From assembly GCF_963678635.1 (NCBI RefSeq), contig NC_087063.1, positions 78,701,617-78,765,616 on the forward strand: a stretch of DNA of 64,000 bases, in the 5' to 3' direction. The notes under the pieces are model-generated. The model was not told where the DNA came from, searched no databases, and saw only the letters and a program-made list of their open reading frames with translations. The position numbers were made by a program, and so were the translations under genes. Positions 1 to 13,500 of this stretch are shown here, in pieces; position 1 is the stretch's first letter, and the number at the start of each line of letters is the position of its first letter. This DNA comes from Symsagittifera roscoffensis (taxonomy: Eukaryota; Xenacoelomorpha; Acoela; Convolutidae).

Positions 1-1444
1 TGCCGACAATGATAATTATAAGTCTCAGAGAACTTTGTGCTTTGTTTTTAATTTAGATATTAACAAAATGAATCATATCGAGGCCTTGTCCACATTTTTC
101 TCACCTGCTGCTGCATAATTTTTTCCAAGCAAGTATTGTTTTTTGAAATTCAGTTGAAAACAGTCAAAAAATGTCTTTTTTTTGGAATTTGCATTATTTT
201 TTGGAAATAAAGTGTTGTCGAAACAAAGATTTTTGTTGACATAATTTGAGTTTTTCTACATTTGACTGAATTAATTTTATGGCCTCAATCAAATTTGGAA
301 ACATGATCCGTACGTGTTTGTTAGTGTCATTTGCGCAATGCATGCAAACTGAAAACACAACACCTCGTATGAGTATGAAGGTTTATCTTTCAAAACTTGG
401 AGTTTTCCCAATAACTAAAAACAAGACTGCTAGTATCATAACAAAGCCGTGATTGATCCGACTGCCCATTAATTGGTCTGGAATAAATTTTGGCATACGA
501 AGTTTTAACAAATTTTTTTAAAATTTTTAGGCTGACAATACCTTGTTTCTTAAATTTGGGATTTTTTGTGATAATCATCTTCCCACACGCCATATAAAAA
601 ACAAAGTGATATTTTTTGGTCCTAGTAACAAATCATTTATGGCAAACAAGACTACTCGTAACAAATCAATTAGGGCAAATAAGCTTGTTTCAACCACCAA
701 CTTGGAACGATTTCTAAGACGGATTAAATCTCCGCTTAAGCGTTAATAGCGCGAAATATATCGCGCGTTAATTGTCCCAAATTGGCCAAAATGGCAATCT
801 TAAACCCCCATAACTTTACGAAAAATGATCAGAGGTAAAATAACTTTTCAAGTTTAAGCTCAGGACAACAATACCGTTTCAATGCTATAAAAAATCCGTC
901 AAAAGTGGCTCAATGAAAAGTCGAAACTTGGCTGATGAAAAAACTACCCGAGCAAAAATATTCCGTTAATTTCGGTACGAAAGTCGGAACATACTTTCGC
1001 TACAAAAATTGGAACAATAAGACCAATTAGCTGCGTCAGTTTAATTTGGAATGGTTATGAAGGCGGATAAATTGCCACATAAATAATTCGCGTATTGAAA
1101 CAACCTTTCAAAGTTTTATTCCGGCAGCAACGTCGCACTTTAGTCTAATTAAAGCATACTCGCATGGCAATTTCAAGATTTCCGGATCGATACCTATGCG
1201 CAATCAACTTTTCTAAAATCTGTCTGAATTTAAAAAAAACTACCCCGGGTATATATATATTCCTCACTTTCTTCGAAAGTCGGAACAATAAATACTTGCT
1301 TCAGTCATGTACCTTGCGTTTTAGAGAAACAGGTAACTTAAATTGCACAATAACTTTCCTTCTCCCCCTCAAACGCGGGATCTATTTTTGTTCTTACTTT
1401 TTCCTCTCACCCAAATATCATACATGTACCCTTGTGTGTTGTAG
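1..1444. repeat. Fold-back-family repeat upstream of first ZP1 exon seen
   Basis: No exon is recognisable here; the first two exons of ZP1 probably lie before the window. From about 403 to 1020 the sequence matches the left arm of the large fold-back at 16.1-17.5 kb and the copy at 18.5-19.0 kb. Shared landmarks are the words AAGACTGCT near the start, ATTGTCCCAAATTGGCCAAAATGGC in shortened form near 770-795, and TCGAAAGTCGGAAC at the end. The tail module recurs at about 1206-1292, as it does at 19240-19341 in the other copy. The rest is AT-rich with no feature seen. Confidence 0.55.
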
Positions 1445-1581
1445 TCACATCTATCTTTCGGATGACGGAAACCACTACATCTTCAACTTCACTTTTCCCG
1501 AGTGTCTGTCCACGCGTGAATACAAAGCCGATAATCTTTACTATTACTCCACGATAGTCAGAGACTCCTGTTACATCGACG
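1445..1581 (+). CDS. ZP1 exon A (ZP-N, third cysteine)
   Basis: Opens after ...TTGTAG with one base completing a phase-2 codon and ends phase 1 at G|GTAAAA. It encodes HIYLSDDG...YIFNFTFPEC...REYKADNL. It aligns over its whole 137 bp with the ZP2 exon at 26121-26257 (NIYRSPDG...YIFSFRHPEC...REYVADTL), including identical length and phases. It carries one extra cysteine (RDSC) absent from ZP2. Confidence 0.85.
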
Positions 1582-4500
1582 GTAAAAAAGAAAGAAAAAA
1601 TATGAATATAATTTATAAAAAGTTAGTTAGATATAAAGGTTTAGAAAAATTATATAGGTTAGATAGGATTGCGTAAGAAGCAGGCGAAATTTGTCATGAT
1701 CATAAAGCCACCAAAAAAGAAATTTAGATTGATTTTTGTTGTCGTATTGTTGTTTGTTGGGACCGATCGAAACAGGAAGCTTTATAAAATTTTTTAGGCA
1801 AAGAACATAAAGATTTTAGTTTGCAAGTTGATCTAATAAATCAAAACTGCCAGATCAAAATGAGTTCAAGGCAATCATTGTCGGTTTTATATTACTTTTA
1901 TGAACAGCGACATTAATTTTGTTCATATGAATAAAATGATAAGTGCGACAGAAAAACGCAAAAATGTGGCCCCTAATTAGACAATGATCAGATTATCCTC
2001 CCCATTTTCAATTTGGATTCGAATTGCTTAGTGCTGGTCGTAAAGTACTCGATTATGTTTGATTTGAAAGCAAGCTTCAGCCTAGAATCAAGTTGTTATC
2101 CCCCTCCCTAAATGGGCTTAGGGGTATGGGTGCTAACATGGTCCATTGTTTGTTTGTTTTCATTTTAGGACAGAGTCCGATGGTGACTCGGATCGTGCCT
2201 CTCACTGCGAATGTGCAGTGCCTCTACAACATCGGGGAGTCCGTCTCTTTCTCACAGAGCGTATCCGTCGTCGGTAATGCAGCCATTTTACAAAAGTATA
2301 TGTGTACTTTTACTATAGTATATATGCACTTTTACAATAGTACACGTGCACTTTTACAGTAGTACATGTGCACTTTTACAATAGTTTATGTGTACTTTTA
2401 CAATAGTATATGTGCACTTTTACAATAGTATATGTGCACATTTACAATAGTATATGTGTACTTTTACAGTAGTATATGTGCACTTTTACAATAGTATTTG
2501 TGCACTTTTACAATAGTATATGTGCACATTTACAATAGTATATGTGTACTTTTACAATGGTATATGTGCAGTTTTACAATAGTATATGGCACTTTTACAA
2601 TAGTATATGTGCACATTTACAATAGTATATGTGCACTTTTACAATAGTATATGTGCACATTTACAATAGTATATGTGTACTTTTACAATGGTATATGTGC
2701 AGTTTTACAATAGTATATGTGCACTTTTACAGTAGTATATGTGCACATTTACAATAGTATATGTGCACAATTACAATAGTATATGTGCATTTTTACAATA
2801 TGTGCACTTTTAAAATAGTATATGTGTACTTTTACAGTAGTATATGTGCACTTTTACAATAGTATATGTGCACTTTTGCAATAGTATATGTGCACTTTTA
2901 CAGTAGTATATGTGCACTTTTACAGTAGTATATATGCACCTTTACAATAGTATGTGCGCACTTTTACAATTTGTATACTTTTTTTCTATATAATTCAAAT
3001 CATCTTGAAAAAAGATAAAACAGATATTGAAAAATATTTTAGATTTAAATCTCACGAAGCGCAATTGCGGTTATGAAGTACCTAAAAGTGGATGTACCTA
3101 AAAGTTAAATACAAAAGGATGTTGGTGTTATTTATTCACTTGTTATTGCGAGTTTTTTTTCCTAGTATTCATTAGAATTTTTCCGTGTAACAGTCTATTC
3201 TGGAGGTCAAAACACAAGCTCAATTTTGCATAAAAAATGAATCTTACCCGCACTTAAGAAAAGTGAAAACAAATAGAATAAAATGGGTTTTCGTGGTCTA
3301 TAAAAAAGTAAAAATAATTGATACCCATGTTACGTTCAGACAAGAAAATTTTTGGACTAAAAATGGATTTAAATCCATTTTTTCTCGCCAAAACAAAATG
3401 CATTATAATTCATTTGGAATCCATTATAATGGGTTTTATAAGTAGGAAATCACAAAAAAATGGATTTTTTTCCACTTTAATTTTGTTTCGCGCTTCGTGC
3501 AAAATTTTGCAAGAATTTCGGCATTTATCAAGTGAGTGATGCGAAACTTTGCAAAGCGATCGTACGGCCTAACCCATTTCTAAACCTAAACCCGATTTGC
3601 AAAAAGATTCCGTTACGTTCTTCCCCCCCCCCTAACGTTTGCCTTTTTGCTCCCTTTCAATCCCCTTACGTTTGCCCCTTTGCTCCCCCTCCCCCACTCT
3701 ACCACCCCCCACTTAAACACATCCACCCCAGCTGAACAACCCCCCCAACAAGTAACAGTTAAATTGAACAACAAGTAACCAACGTAACCAACTTTAGTTT
3801 AAAACGTAGAAAAGATTATATGTGTTTTGAAATTCGTTATCTCAGTTAAATGGAAAAAAATCTATTCTAATTTTGTTTCATTGTCAGTGTCTACAGAAGT
3901 GAAAAAAAATCGATTATAATGGATGAAAAAAGGATTTTGTTGCCTCGAAAAATAGTAATATTATAATCCTTTTTTAATTGAATAAAATCTATTTGTTTTC
4001 ATTTTTGCGGACACTGTCAAGGAAACTCAATTATAATCGATTTATATTCATGGAACTCCAATGCGGGTACTAACTTTTGCTACAACCTGGTAGTTTTTTT
4101 TGATGCTATATTGGATTTACGTTGGGGGTTTTGCAGTTGAAAAAGTGTCTATCCAAGTATTGTCTGCTCAATTACCGTAACAATGTAACTCATGTAACGC
4201 TGACAATCGGATGTTTGAATATTTTTTCTCGAAATGATCTTCATTCGAGGCAAACGTATAAAAAATTGATAGATCTAGTTTTTTCGAAACGTTTTTTTCC
4301 CTCTAAAGTTCTGCTTTGTGGCTTTTGTCTCATTTTTGTTGGCTGATAGTCCCTGTTATGTTTGTAGTGTATGGCAACTGAAGCAAAGCTTCGCTCCACG
4401 TCAGCTTATTATGTTTTTTTTTGTTAAGAAACCCACTCATGTGATTGACTAATCTCAAGTCTAGTACTTTGATTTTGGCCTGAAAAAAGCAAAAAAAAAT

Positions 4501-7500
4501 CTGTCTTGTAGAACACCCACCGATCTACGATAATTTGGAGGAAGATGACATTTTGGCCTTAAAGGGAAACATCTACAGAAGCAATACTTTCTCTACGAAG
4601 CGAAACCCTGGCACAGCGGGGGTCATTTTGGTAACTGCTGGCACCCAACTCTATGTACAGACCGAAGAAACCAAACGGGTAAGACCCAATCACCATTTAG
4701 GGTAAAGCGACAACTCGCAACAAAAGACAACTTGCAGTATACTCACCGCCGCAGTCACGCTAACGTGCTGCGAGCTTGCCGACAGAGGGTATGCAAAATT
4801 ACGAGCCGTATAACGCGCCCGCCTGCATTTTTAAGTTTAAAACTAATTTGCAAACCTTGAAAGTTGTCGCTTTCTATAAAATTTCAGAGTTGTTGCGTCA
4901 TCTCTATTTTCATGCGAGCATATAAAAAAGAACAAAATCAAAACTGGCCTTTTTTGCTAGCAACCTGAATAAGCTTCAGCAAAAGAAGCAAACTGGATTT
5001 TCAGCAAACTGGAATTAGTTACACTAGTGGTCAAATATATACGCAAATTCAGGTTTCAATTTTTAATTTCGGAGACGATTTTGGACAAAATTTACTTAGA
5101 AGTTTAACAATTTAGATCAACTGACAGAAAATAAGCTGAATTACCCTCTCTGAATGTTTCAGTTTTTGATTTGAATCACCTACCAGTTTTCGGTTCTGAA
5201 ATGCCAGTTTTCGTTATTTAAAATAGGTTTTTTGATGGTATGAAGAAATAACCGAATCGAGGAAATTTGTCACTTTGAACATGGCAATTTTCTCCTCTAA
5301 AATGAGTGACCTGGTCTGATTAATTTCTTCTACTCCGTTTATTCGCAAAGTGTTCACTCCCATAAGTAAACCTACAATAGTGAACAAAAATAAGCGCAGC
5401 GCAAATTCAAGTTTTTGCTCTATAGTGCCTGTTTTTAATGTCCATTTTAGAGAAAATTTACCTTGATTTCCAGCAAAACTTTTACATATACGAAGAGCAA
5501 ATTACCAGAGCTAATCTCTATGAAATTATTAGTTTTTGCTGTCAGATTTACCAATGCAATCTAAGTCTGAAAATTCCACATTTCCTCACTTGCATTTAAG
5601 TTATTAATGAAAGCAAGAAACAGCAAAGTTTAAATTTTCTTACTGATTTTTTCAAATTTGCCGCTGAGATTGTTTCACGTGGCATAAACATTATTTTTTT
5701 TTCAAGAAAGAGCTCGCTGCGATGTAAAAGTAGTGCAGATGAAGAATTCTGTCATTTATAGACCCGGAAAAAAAACAAACTGGTATGTGATTCAAATAAA
5801 ATAATAAGACTTTCAGAAAAGTAGTTCAGATCATTTTCTGTCAATTAATGTAAATTTTTAATTAAAAGATTTAACACTGGACAAAGCTAAGCGCAAATTC
5901 AGGTGTTTTTCTCTAAAATGCTTGTTTTTAAGGAGGATTTTTGAAAACAATCACATGAAATTTGAGCAAAACTAACAGCAAACGATCAGTGCTGCCCTCA
6001 CTTGCAAGTTGGTTTCAAAAATTGACCTGTTTTTTCTGGGTCTGAAAACGCCAGTTTTCACCATCTGCACTAAACTTTTCAAATCGATACAAGTTGAATG
6101 GTTCCCGCGGTAGGTGATAATTAGTATTTGCAAATAAATCTTGAAATTAAAGCAATGCGCTAAAATTTTGATTAAAAAACTAAAATCGCGTATCATGAAA
6201 AAACTCTATTGAAGAAGAAATTAAAACATGAAAACGTTATAAATTTGAAATGGTTTGAAACTTCCAAAGCATTTTTCTCGATTGCACCACATAAAGCAAC
6301 GCCTACGGAAAGTATAATTTATTAGCAATTCAGATGCAAGGTCGCAAACAAAGTGGGAAAACTAAAAGGCTTTTTATCTATTATGATAGATTTTTGTGCA
6401 AAACATATGAGTATGAATTGGAATAAAAACAATTTTTTATAATTGATTATATCCGATTACAATTATGTCGAACAGTCGATGGGTTAACGTTGTTTTAATG
6501 ACGCTTAAAACTGGATACCGATGTGTACCAAAAATTTCAAATATGGCTAAAAAACATAGTGCTTGCCTTTTTTTTATCTCTTTTTAACATAATGATACTT
6601 TTTTTGCTCTAATGCTGTGAAGTAATCACCTTTTAATTTTGTATAACTTTGAATTTTTTTTAGAACGATGACTATGAGATGGTCGCTGAAAACTGTACAT
6701 TAGCAAATAATACAAACCTAGACGACCCCGCGACCGGCCAAGAAACTATTTTAGAGGAATTTTGTCCAGTTCAAACAGTCTCAAACTCATCATACAACCC
6801 TATGCCTGCGACCTCTGACGTTGTGAGTATCGTAAAAATTACCGATGCTTTATTTCACCGTTATTTTTCCACGTTTTCCTAACAACTTTGTCAATCTCGA
6901 ATATTGAAAAAGGAAAAGATTTTGCTTGCACCTGATTGATTGTAATAAAGTATAAGCTGGTAAATAATTGCTTTTTAAGATGATCCATAAATCGGACTGA
7001 AAGCAACATATTTCTTTGTTTTCATAGATTAGTTTCATGATCGGATGTTACACACACAATTTATTATAATTGTATGCAACTGCGACTCATGTAAAATTAA
7101 ACTGCATTTTCAAGATGCAATTAAATTTGAGCTAATAAACAGTCTAAGACAATACTAAACGTTTTAAGTAACCTGTCATCAATTTATTTTTGATGCATAG
7201 GAAAAGGACTAAAAAATATCGAGAAAAATGATTTTTTTTTTTCAGAAAACTATCTGGGGTCGGAACAGAACCACTGAATCTTTTTGTTTAACTTTTGATT
7301 GTATTCAACCATTAGGTCCGATTTTCTACTCCGGCTGAGGGTTTCTTTGAAAGCGTGGAGTCCGCTTACATTATTTGTTCATACATACTGTGTGAACCGA
7401 ACGGCGGACCAAGCAGCTTGTGCACGTATGCAAAGAACAAAAACTGTTCAGCAGGTTAGTGACATGGACATCGAAAACGCCTTTTATATATTACATAGTT

Positions 7501-10500
7501 ATAACTTGGATTAATCTCAAAACTTATGAATGACAGCATTCAATTTTTTTCATGGCCAGTTTAGGGATTAAAAGCAAAAAGATTTCAATAACAAAAGCCA
7601 TTGTTATGCGCGCATAAACATATTTTTCTATACGCTGCATTTTTTGTCAAGTTGCTAAACTGGCTTCAAATTCATCCACCAGATGTGGAATAACTCGCAT
7701 TTTGTTGGCGCCATTTAGGTAATCTGTCTGTATTATTGGTTTACGATACAATTGTTTTAGTTCTTTTCTGATTAGAGCTAAAATTATAACGATGCCAGCA
7801 CAACGAATTTCAAAAATCTCCAATCTAAATGCGTTTTTGGGTATTTTTTTTGGTACAAATCATATCCAGTCTTTTTTGTACAAAAAGCATTTGGCAAATT
7901 ACATGTTTACACTACAGGGTGTTTCAGATAGATAATACAACATTTAGTTGCACGATGAATCAGCCTACGACAAAACCTTTTTTGTGGGAAAACCTGCCCA
8001 AGATATAACCCTATTTGGACGAGGTACTTAAAACGTAAGCGAAACTAGCTCATTTCTCGCATTTGGGCACCAATTGGCAACCATTAATTACTAAAAATGC
8101 GAGAATTTTAAAATTGCAATCCAGTGACTATGAATTTCGTACCAATGGGCGCATGTGGTCCATCCGGCGGGCGGTACGAATAAGTTGTTTAAAACATGAT
8201 ATATTACACCCCATGGAATTGTTTAAGGCAATTCTTAGCAGTTATACACAAAAATACATCACATTTCTCGCATTTTGTAACCGGACGTGCTTCACAAGTT
8301 GGGAGTTTACAGCGGGGTCCCCTTTCGGATGCAACTGGCCAGTGGCCAACATTATCGGTCCGAATATCTGGCGCGGGCGTAGGAGTCCGTCTACCTCCGC
8401 GCTTTCGCTTAGCAGCGATCTGTTGATCGACTGTACTGCGCCGGCCAACACCGCGCGAACTCACATTGACCCTCATCAAACTGGAAGCTAGCTGGCTTTT
8501 GAACGCAAACAGACTCAGCCGGTCTTTCACTGGTACGTTATCCAATTCGCAATCGCGGCGATAAACTGCCCAGAAATTGGTGGCGATCATATTGACAAAG
8601 TGGAGAAATATGTAGTATCTGGCTCTGGTTTGTGTAGTCATTCTGTATCTGGCAATATATGAGTTTACTTCATCTACGTGACCCATATGGTTGTTGTACG
8701 CCAGAATTGCAGCAGGTGCTGTAACCTTTATGTATTGACGACGCTTACGGTCAAAGCGATTCAGCTCAGCAACCGGCAAAGACGTACAAAAGGTGCTCAG
8801 AAGATGCACGTACCGGTTGTCCATCCAACGTATGGCATACACATCTACGCCATCCACCAATGCAGCTTTTACTTCAAATGTTCCCCGGGGCATGGTACTG
8901 GGACCACTGCTAAAGACAAGTCCCTTTGCTCGATTAGGCTGGAGGGTGCCTATCGATTGTATGCCGTCCTTGGCCAATGCGACTAGCAGTTCAGGCGAAT
9001 TGAACCAATTGTCGAAATACAACTTGAATTTTTTGTGTTTTGGGATGATTTTTGCTAGCCTCACAACTACCATCCCTGATTTTCCCACCTTGTGCGTGTT
9101 GTCATTGTCCACAACTGATCCATAAAATTCTATCCTGTGAATCACACCGGATCGCCCCGACAACACAAATATTTTGAATCCCCACATCGTTCCAGTCGTA
9201 AATATTCGTAATCTGACCAACCCAGTTTGTATCTGCACGATAGGCCACGAAAAGATCCAAATCAAACTCGAGATCCGTCAAATAAACTGTATCGTTGTTG
9301 CCATTGTCCCAGGAAACGTTGCACTCAAACGCCCCAGCCATATATCAACTTTATCTGAAATTTGGAAAAGTTGATGTTTTTTTGCTCATGACCGCCAGGA
9401 CCGGCTGGTACGAAAAAGGGCCAAACCAATAGTCAATAAAACCAGGTTATGCAAATTGGGCTAGGATACAATTATTTCCCACAATAAATCAACAGATTAT
9501 AGGCTACATGAAGATATTTTTTGCAAACACGTAGTAGTTTTCAATATAGAGAAATGAATGTTTCAAATGTACACAGTGGTTACATTACGGGTATTCGTAC
9601 ATGCACGAACAGGATGACGCAGTAATTTCCACAAATCAACGTGCACGTATGTTTGGCTGTAGTGAACGCTGCTGCATACGTCCCTTTCATTACGTTATTA
9701 CTCTACTACACTCTATTCTCAATCCTGATTGGCTAATATCAATCGTGTTTAGTTGTGTACGTTTTCGTACCGCTCGTCCAAATAGGGATAACCATTTTGC
9801 GCGAATGAGTCAAAGATTTAATTCATATATTGTCGACACGTTTTTTTTTGCGGTTCAATGAATTTTCTCTGCATTTTGTGCTGAAAAACATAGTGCTGAA
9901 TTAAAGCAACCGGATGAAATGAACTAAAATTGAGTTTTCAAACTCGTTTTGCTCAACTTCAGTAGTAATTGGCCAAAAATGAAGAGGACACAAGTTATTG
10001 CAATTTTACCAGCTATTTATGGTGCAAGTTTTTTGCAAGTTTTGGAACCAAATTACACCCAAAAAACAGCTCAATCCATTTTGTTCAAAATTGAGGACAA
10101 AAAGTCACTTGATATAAGAGTAACTACAAATTGAATTCACCCGTTTTAAGCGTGTAAGTTTGGTTCAAGAACTTGCAAAAACAATTGCACCAGAAAAAAG
10201 CTGATGAAAATCCAAGCAATTTTTGTTCCCATTATTTTTTTTTGCCAATTGCTACTGAAAATGAGAACACGAAAATCAAATTCAGTTTCATTTCATTTCA
10301 TCCGGTTGTTTTGATTTAGCTCTATAGAATTTTGTTCAGCGCAAAATGAAGTGAAAATTCATTAAACCACAAAAAAAAACGTGTAAACAAGTTGTTGAAG
10401 TAAATCTTTGACTCATTGGCATAAAATGGCTATATCTTGGGCAGGTTTTCCTGAATTTTTTTTTTCGTAGGTTGATTCATGCTGAAACTAAATGGTGTTT

Positions 10501-13500
10501 TACTTATTATATCTACCCCTGTATTTAACACCCTTTATTTACTCACTGTTAAAAAACCCTGTATTTATCAAAAAACTATTCGCAGTGTGCCGAGTTTTAT
10601 CAACCTTAGAGCTCGGTTGTTTTCTTTGCGCAGCCAGCAAATCATGTAAACGATGACAAGACGGACAACCTAGGCCTCCCTATGTTCTGGGGAGAACCAT
10701 TGCGCTCCTCCCCTTTCAGTTGGGACATTGTTTTGTCTATTCAGCCTCACAATAGGTATTACCGTCAATGTAACGCTAATCATAGTAGCCCCGGGAACAG
10801 TACGTGATGAACAACCGCGTAGTGTGGATTCAAAGCCACAAAAAGTATCGGATCTAGAACAGAAAAAAAACGTCCACAATGGGATGCAGCAGCGGCTTGT
10901 AAAATCATGGAGGCAAATGAGGATGGAAAAAAAGCCTCGCATTGGCATGAAATGGTTTTTTCTTGAAGCGGACTCTAGAGCTCGTTTAAATTTGTCTTTC
11001 GACCCTGGAAATTAGAGCTGGAAAGCGCTGTCGAAAGAATTAACACGTAGGGACCTTATTGCCCTGTCGTTCATGGATTGAAAAAAAAATTACAGGCAAC
11101 CATGGAACGTATCAAGCAGTACAACACGTGCTTTAAGGAAGCACGCAAGTGTTTTGCAGCCTTTCGGCACAAGCGATCTGCTTCACTTGGAAAGAATGTG
11201 GCGAGTGATTTTTTAATCGGACGGATACGAGCTACTGACTTACAAAACGCACTCACGCTGAAAAGTTTAGATCAGCATGCAACACTGCGATTGGCGTTTG
11301 AATTTTAAAAAAACCGCCACAGAGTCAACTGACTTCTTGAAAACCTTCCCGCACAACAAGAGAAATCCAAGTTTTGCGCTAGCAAACAACAATGAAACAA
11401 GAGCTGACAAGCGCCTGCAACACAGCGGAAGTTGAGAAATTTTATCCCGCAGATCAGGCGGGATTGACAGATGTTTCCACACCTAGGCAAATCCGTGTTA
11501 CTTCTGCGGTAACCCTTACTCCGTGAGTCATTCAACGTCTGCCCATCCGGTGGTGTCGAACGCAGGTTATGCAGAAGGAAAAAGTCTTTCGCTAAGTGTT
11601 TTAACTCTTCCAAAAAAGAAAATGTTCAAAATGTATAAAGAAAAACAAGGCCAACGTTTGGACAATAATACAGACAGGATGGCAAATGAAAACGATGACG
11701 ACAGCAAACCCGAATACGGAAAAAGAAGTTCACAGATCAAATAAATAATCTTAAGCTGTTATATTTTAACCGTTTACACACAAACTCTGAGCGTTATGTT
11801 AGGGTCTTGCGCAAAGTCCTTCTATGTCACTGTCAACAAAAGTAGTCCAGTATCATTATTGAAAAAATGAACACCAGGTATCTTGATGCACTCAAATCCA
11901 GCACTTAAGTTCGTAAATGCCAATCTTTTGACCGAAGATACTACATATGTGTACTACAACAAAACTTCTAATAAATCTTTGGCAGTTGTTGCATCCGCGT
12001 CTTGTCGAGAGGTTGAAAAAACAATAGTGCATCGTTCCTTACCTTAGACACATGACACATTGCCTGTTGGAACTGGATCTGCGAAATTTTATTGGAATAG
12101 AAATATTTCAACCAATTCCTCCAATCAAAAACAAATTGTAGAGTGTGGCTGTTGTTTTAACCTCGGAGCTATTTAAAACTCATTTTTTAAACTATAATTT
12201 GAAATCTCATTTTGTAAATAATTTCGAAGTTGTTCGAAAACTTGGAATCTCCCCATGTGCAATTAAACTTTGTTTGGACCAACACCAAATTAAGGGTAGA
12301 AATCCCTATCCATATTCAGGATAGAGTTTTCCCTGGCTTGAGTTTCTTACCTCTAGAGGGTGGGAAAAGGTGTAGGAAGTTAGTAAATAAATCATTACTA
12401 AAAAATCGGGTACCCATTCTGCCTAGACACACCTGAGACGTCGACCACAACCACAGCATCGGGATTGGGAGATAGTTTCGACACCTACTACGAGTATGTG
12501 TCGCGAGAACGGGTTCAAGTTGGCCCTGTCGGGATACTGGGGAGTTAGTACATTTAAATAGTTCCATCTTTTACCGAAAAAAACACTGAAAAAGCTAATA
12601 CACAATGTTTTTACCATACACCATTTAACACCAAATTTAACTTCTATAAAATTGTTACCGTGAGCTTCAAGAAATCATTTTTGGAAAGCTTGACACCATC
12701 TCAAATCATCAATTGATGCAATATGAGTTCAAGTCGCGTATTGATACCGTGAATAGTACCGTGAACAAAATTTTCACTTTTCCAGCCAAAAAATTGCATA
12801 AGCCCATATCAAAACAAAAATTAAAATCTCACTAAAAAAACAAATTTGAGTCCAAAAAATCTCACTAAAAAGCCGTGAAAGCAATTTATTTCTTTCGCAA
12901 TTGACAAAAATTCATCCAAAGGTTTAGAAGGGACGCCCCCTCTCCCCAGTGATTCGACCCCCAGACTGCACAAAAGGTCCCCCTTTAGTACTATTTCACA
13001 TCATCTTTGGCTGACCGACCCAGAAATTTTTCAAAAAAAAACACCCTCACCCTCGAGAAAATTGTAGATCCGCCCCTATGGCATCGCTTTTACAAAAGGT
13101 AGCTTGAAATTTCACATGTTTAGCTTCGATAGACTTTAAATCATCTCTCCTAGAATATTTCCAATCAACTATTAAGCCATGAAATCTATCAATAAGAAAT
13201 CAAATATGCGCAGAAGTGGCACGCATAAGAGTTAAAGAAGAGCAGCATTTAGCAATTATAAGACCAGATCAGCCATCAAAAAGTATAAAAGCGAGTCCGC
13301 CATGTTCGAAATCGAAAAAAAAGCAGTACTTTTGCATTTACTTGGATTCATATTTTTTCTAACTGTCTTCTGGTTGTGTTTATCTGGTTCACAATTGCTT
13401 TAGCCGAACAAAGAGTTCTACAAACAGCTGATGATGGCGGGCTGAGCTCTATTAACGTAGGACCAGCCGCAGGTTCTGTTGGAGCGGGAGTAGGGGGAGC

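Larger units (their letters stand above)
7914..10523 (-). mobile_element. Decayed piggyBac-type DNA transposon
   Basis: The left end (7914-8030) and the right end (reverse complement of 10430-10523) match: both start ACAGGG and share CATTTAGTT, ATGAATCA, CCTACGA and AAAACCTGCCCAAGATAT. The inner part of the right terminal repeat, with CCTATTTGGACGAG, lies at 9762-9790. It is separated from the outer part by a 637-bp fold-back insertion. A transposase remnant lies between the ends on the - strand. No matching TTAA duplication was seen: TTAA is present only at 10525-10528. The element sits in the ZP1 intron between exons E and F, opposite in strand to the host gene. Confidence 0.8.

Noticed and set aside
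2285-2975. CRISPR-like array
   Set aside because: Units are contiguous without spacers, in an animal intron: a minisatellite.
8063-9125. Several + strand frames of 76-142 codons
   Set aside because: They are the antisense shadow of the piggyBac transposase, whose - strand reading has clear family motifs.
7904-10530. TTAA target duplication of piggyBac
   Set aside because: TTAA is present only on the right flank; the left flank reads TTTACACTA.
10634-10660. ZP1 exon starting after TTTGCGCAG
   Set aside because: Correct phase but TGA after seven codons and no basic cleavage site. The acceptor before 11160 fits far better.
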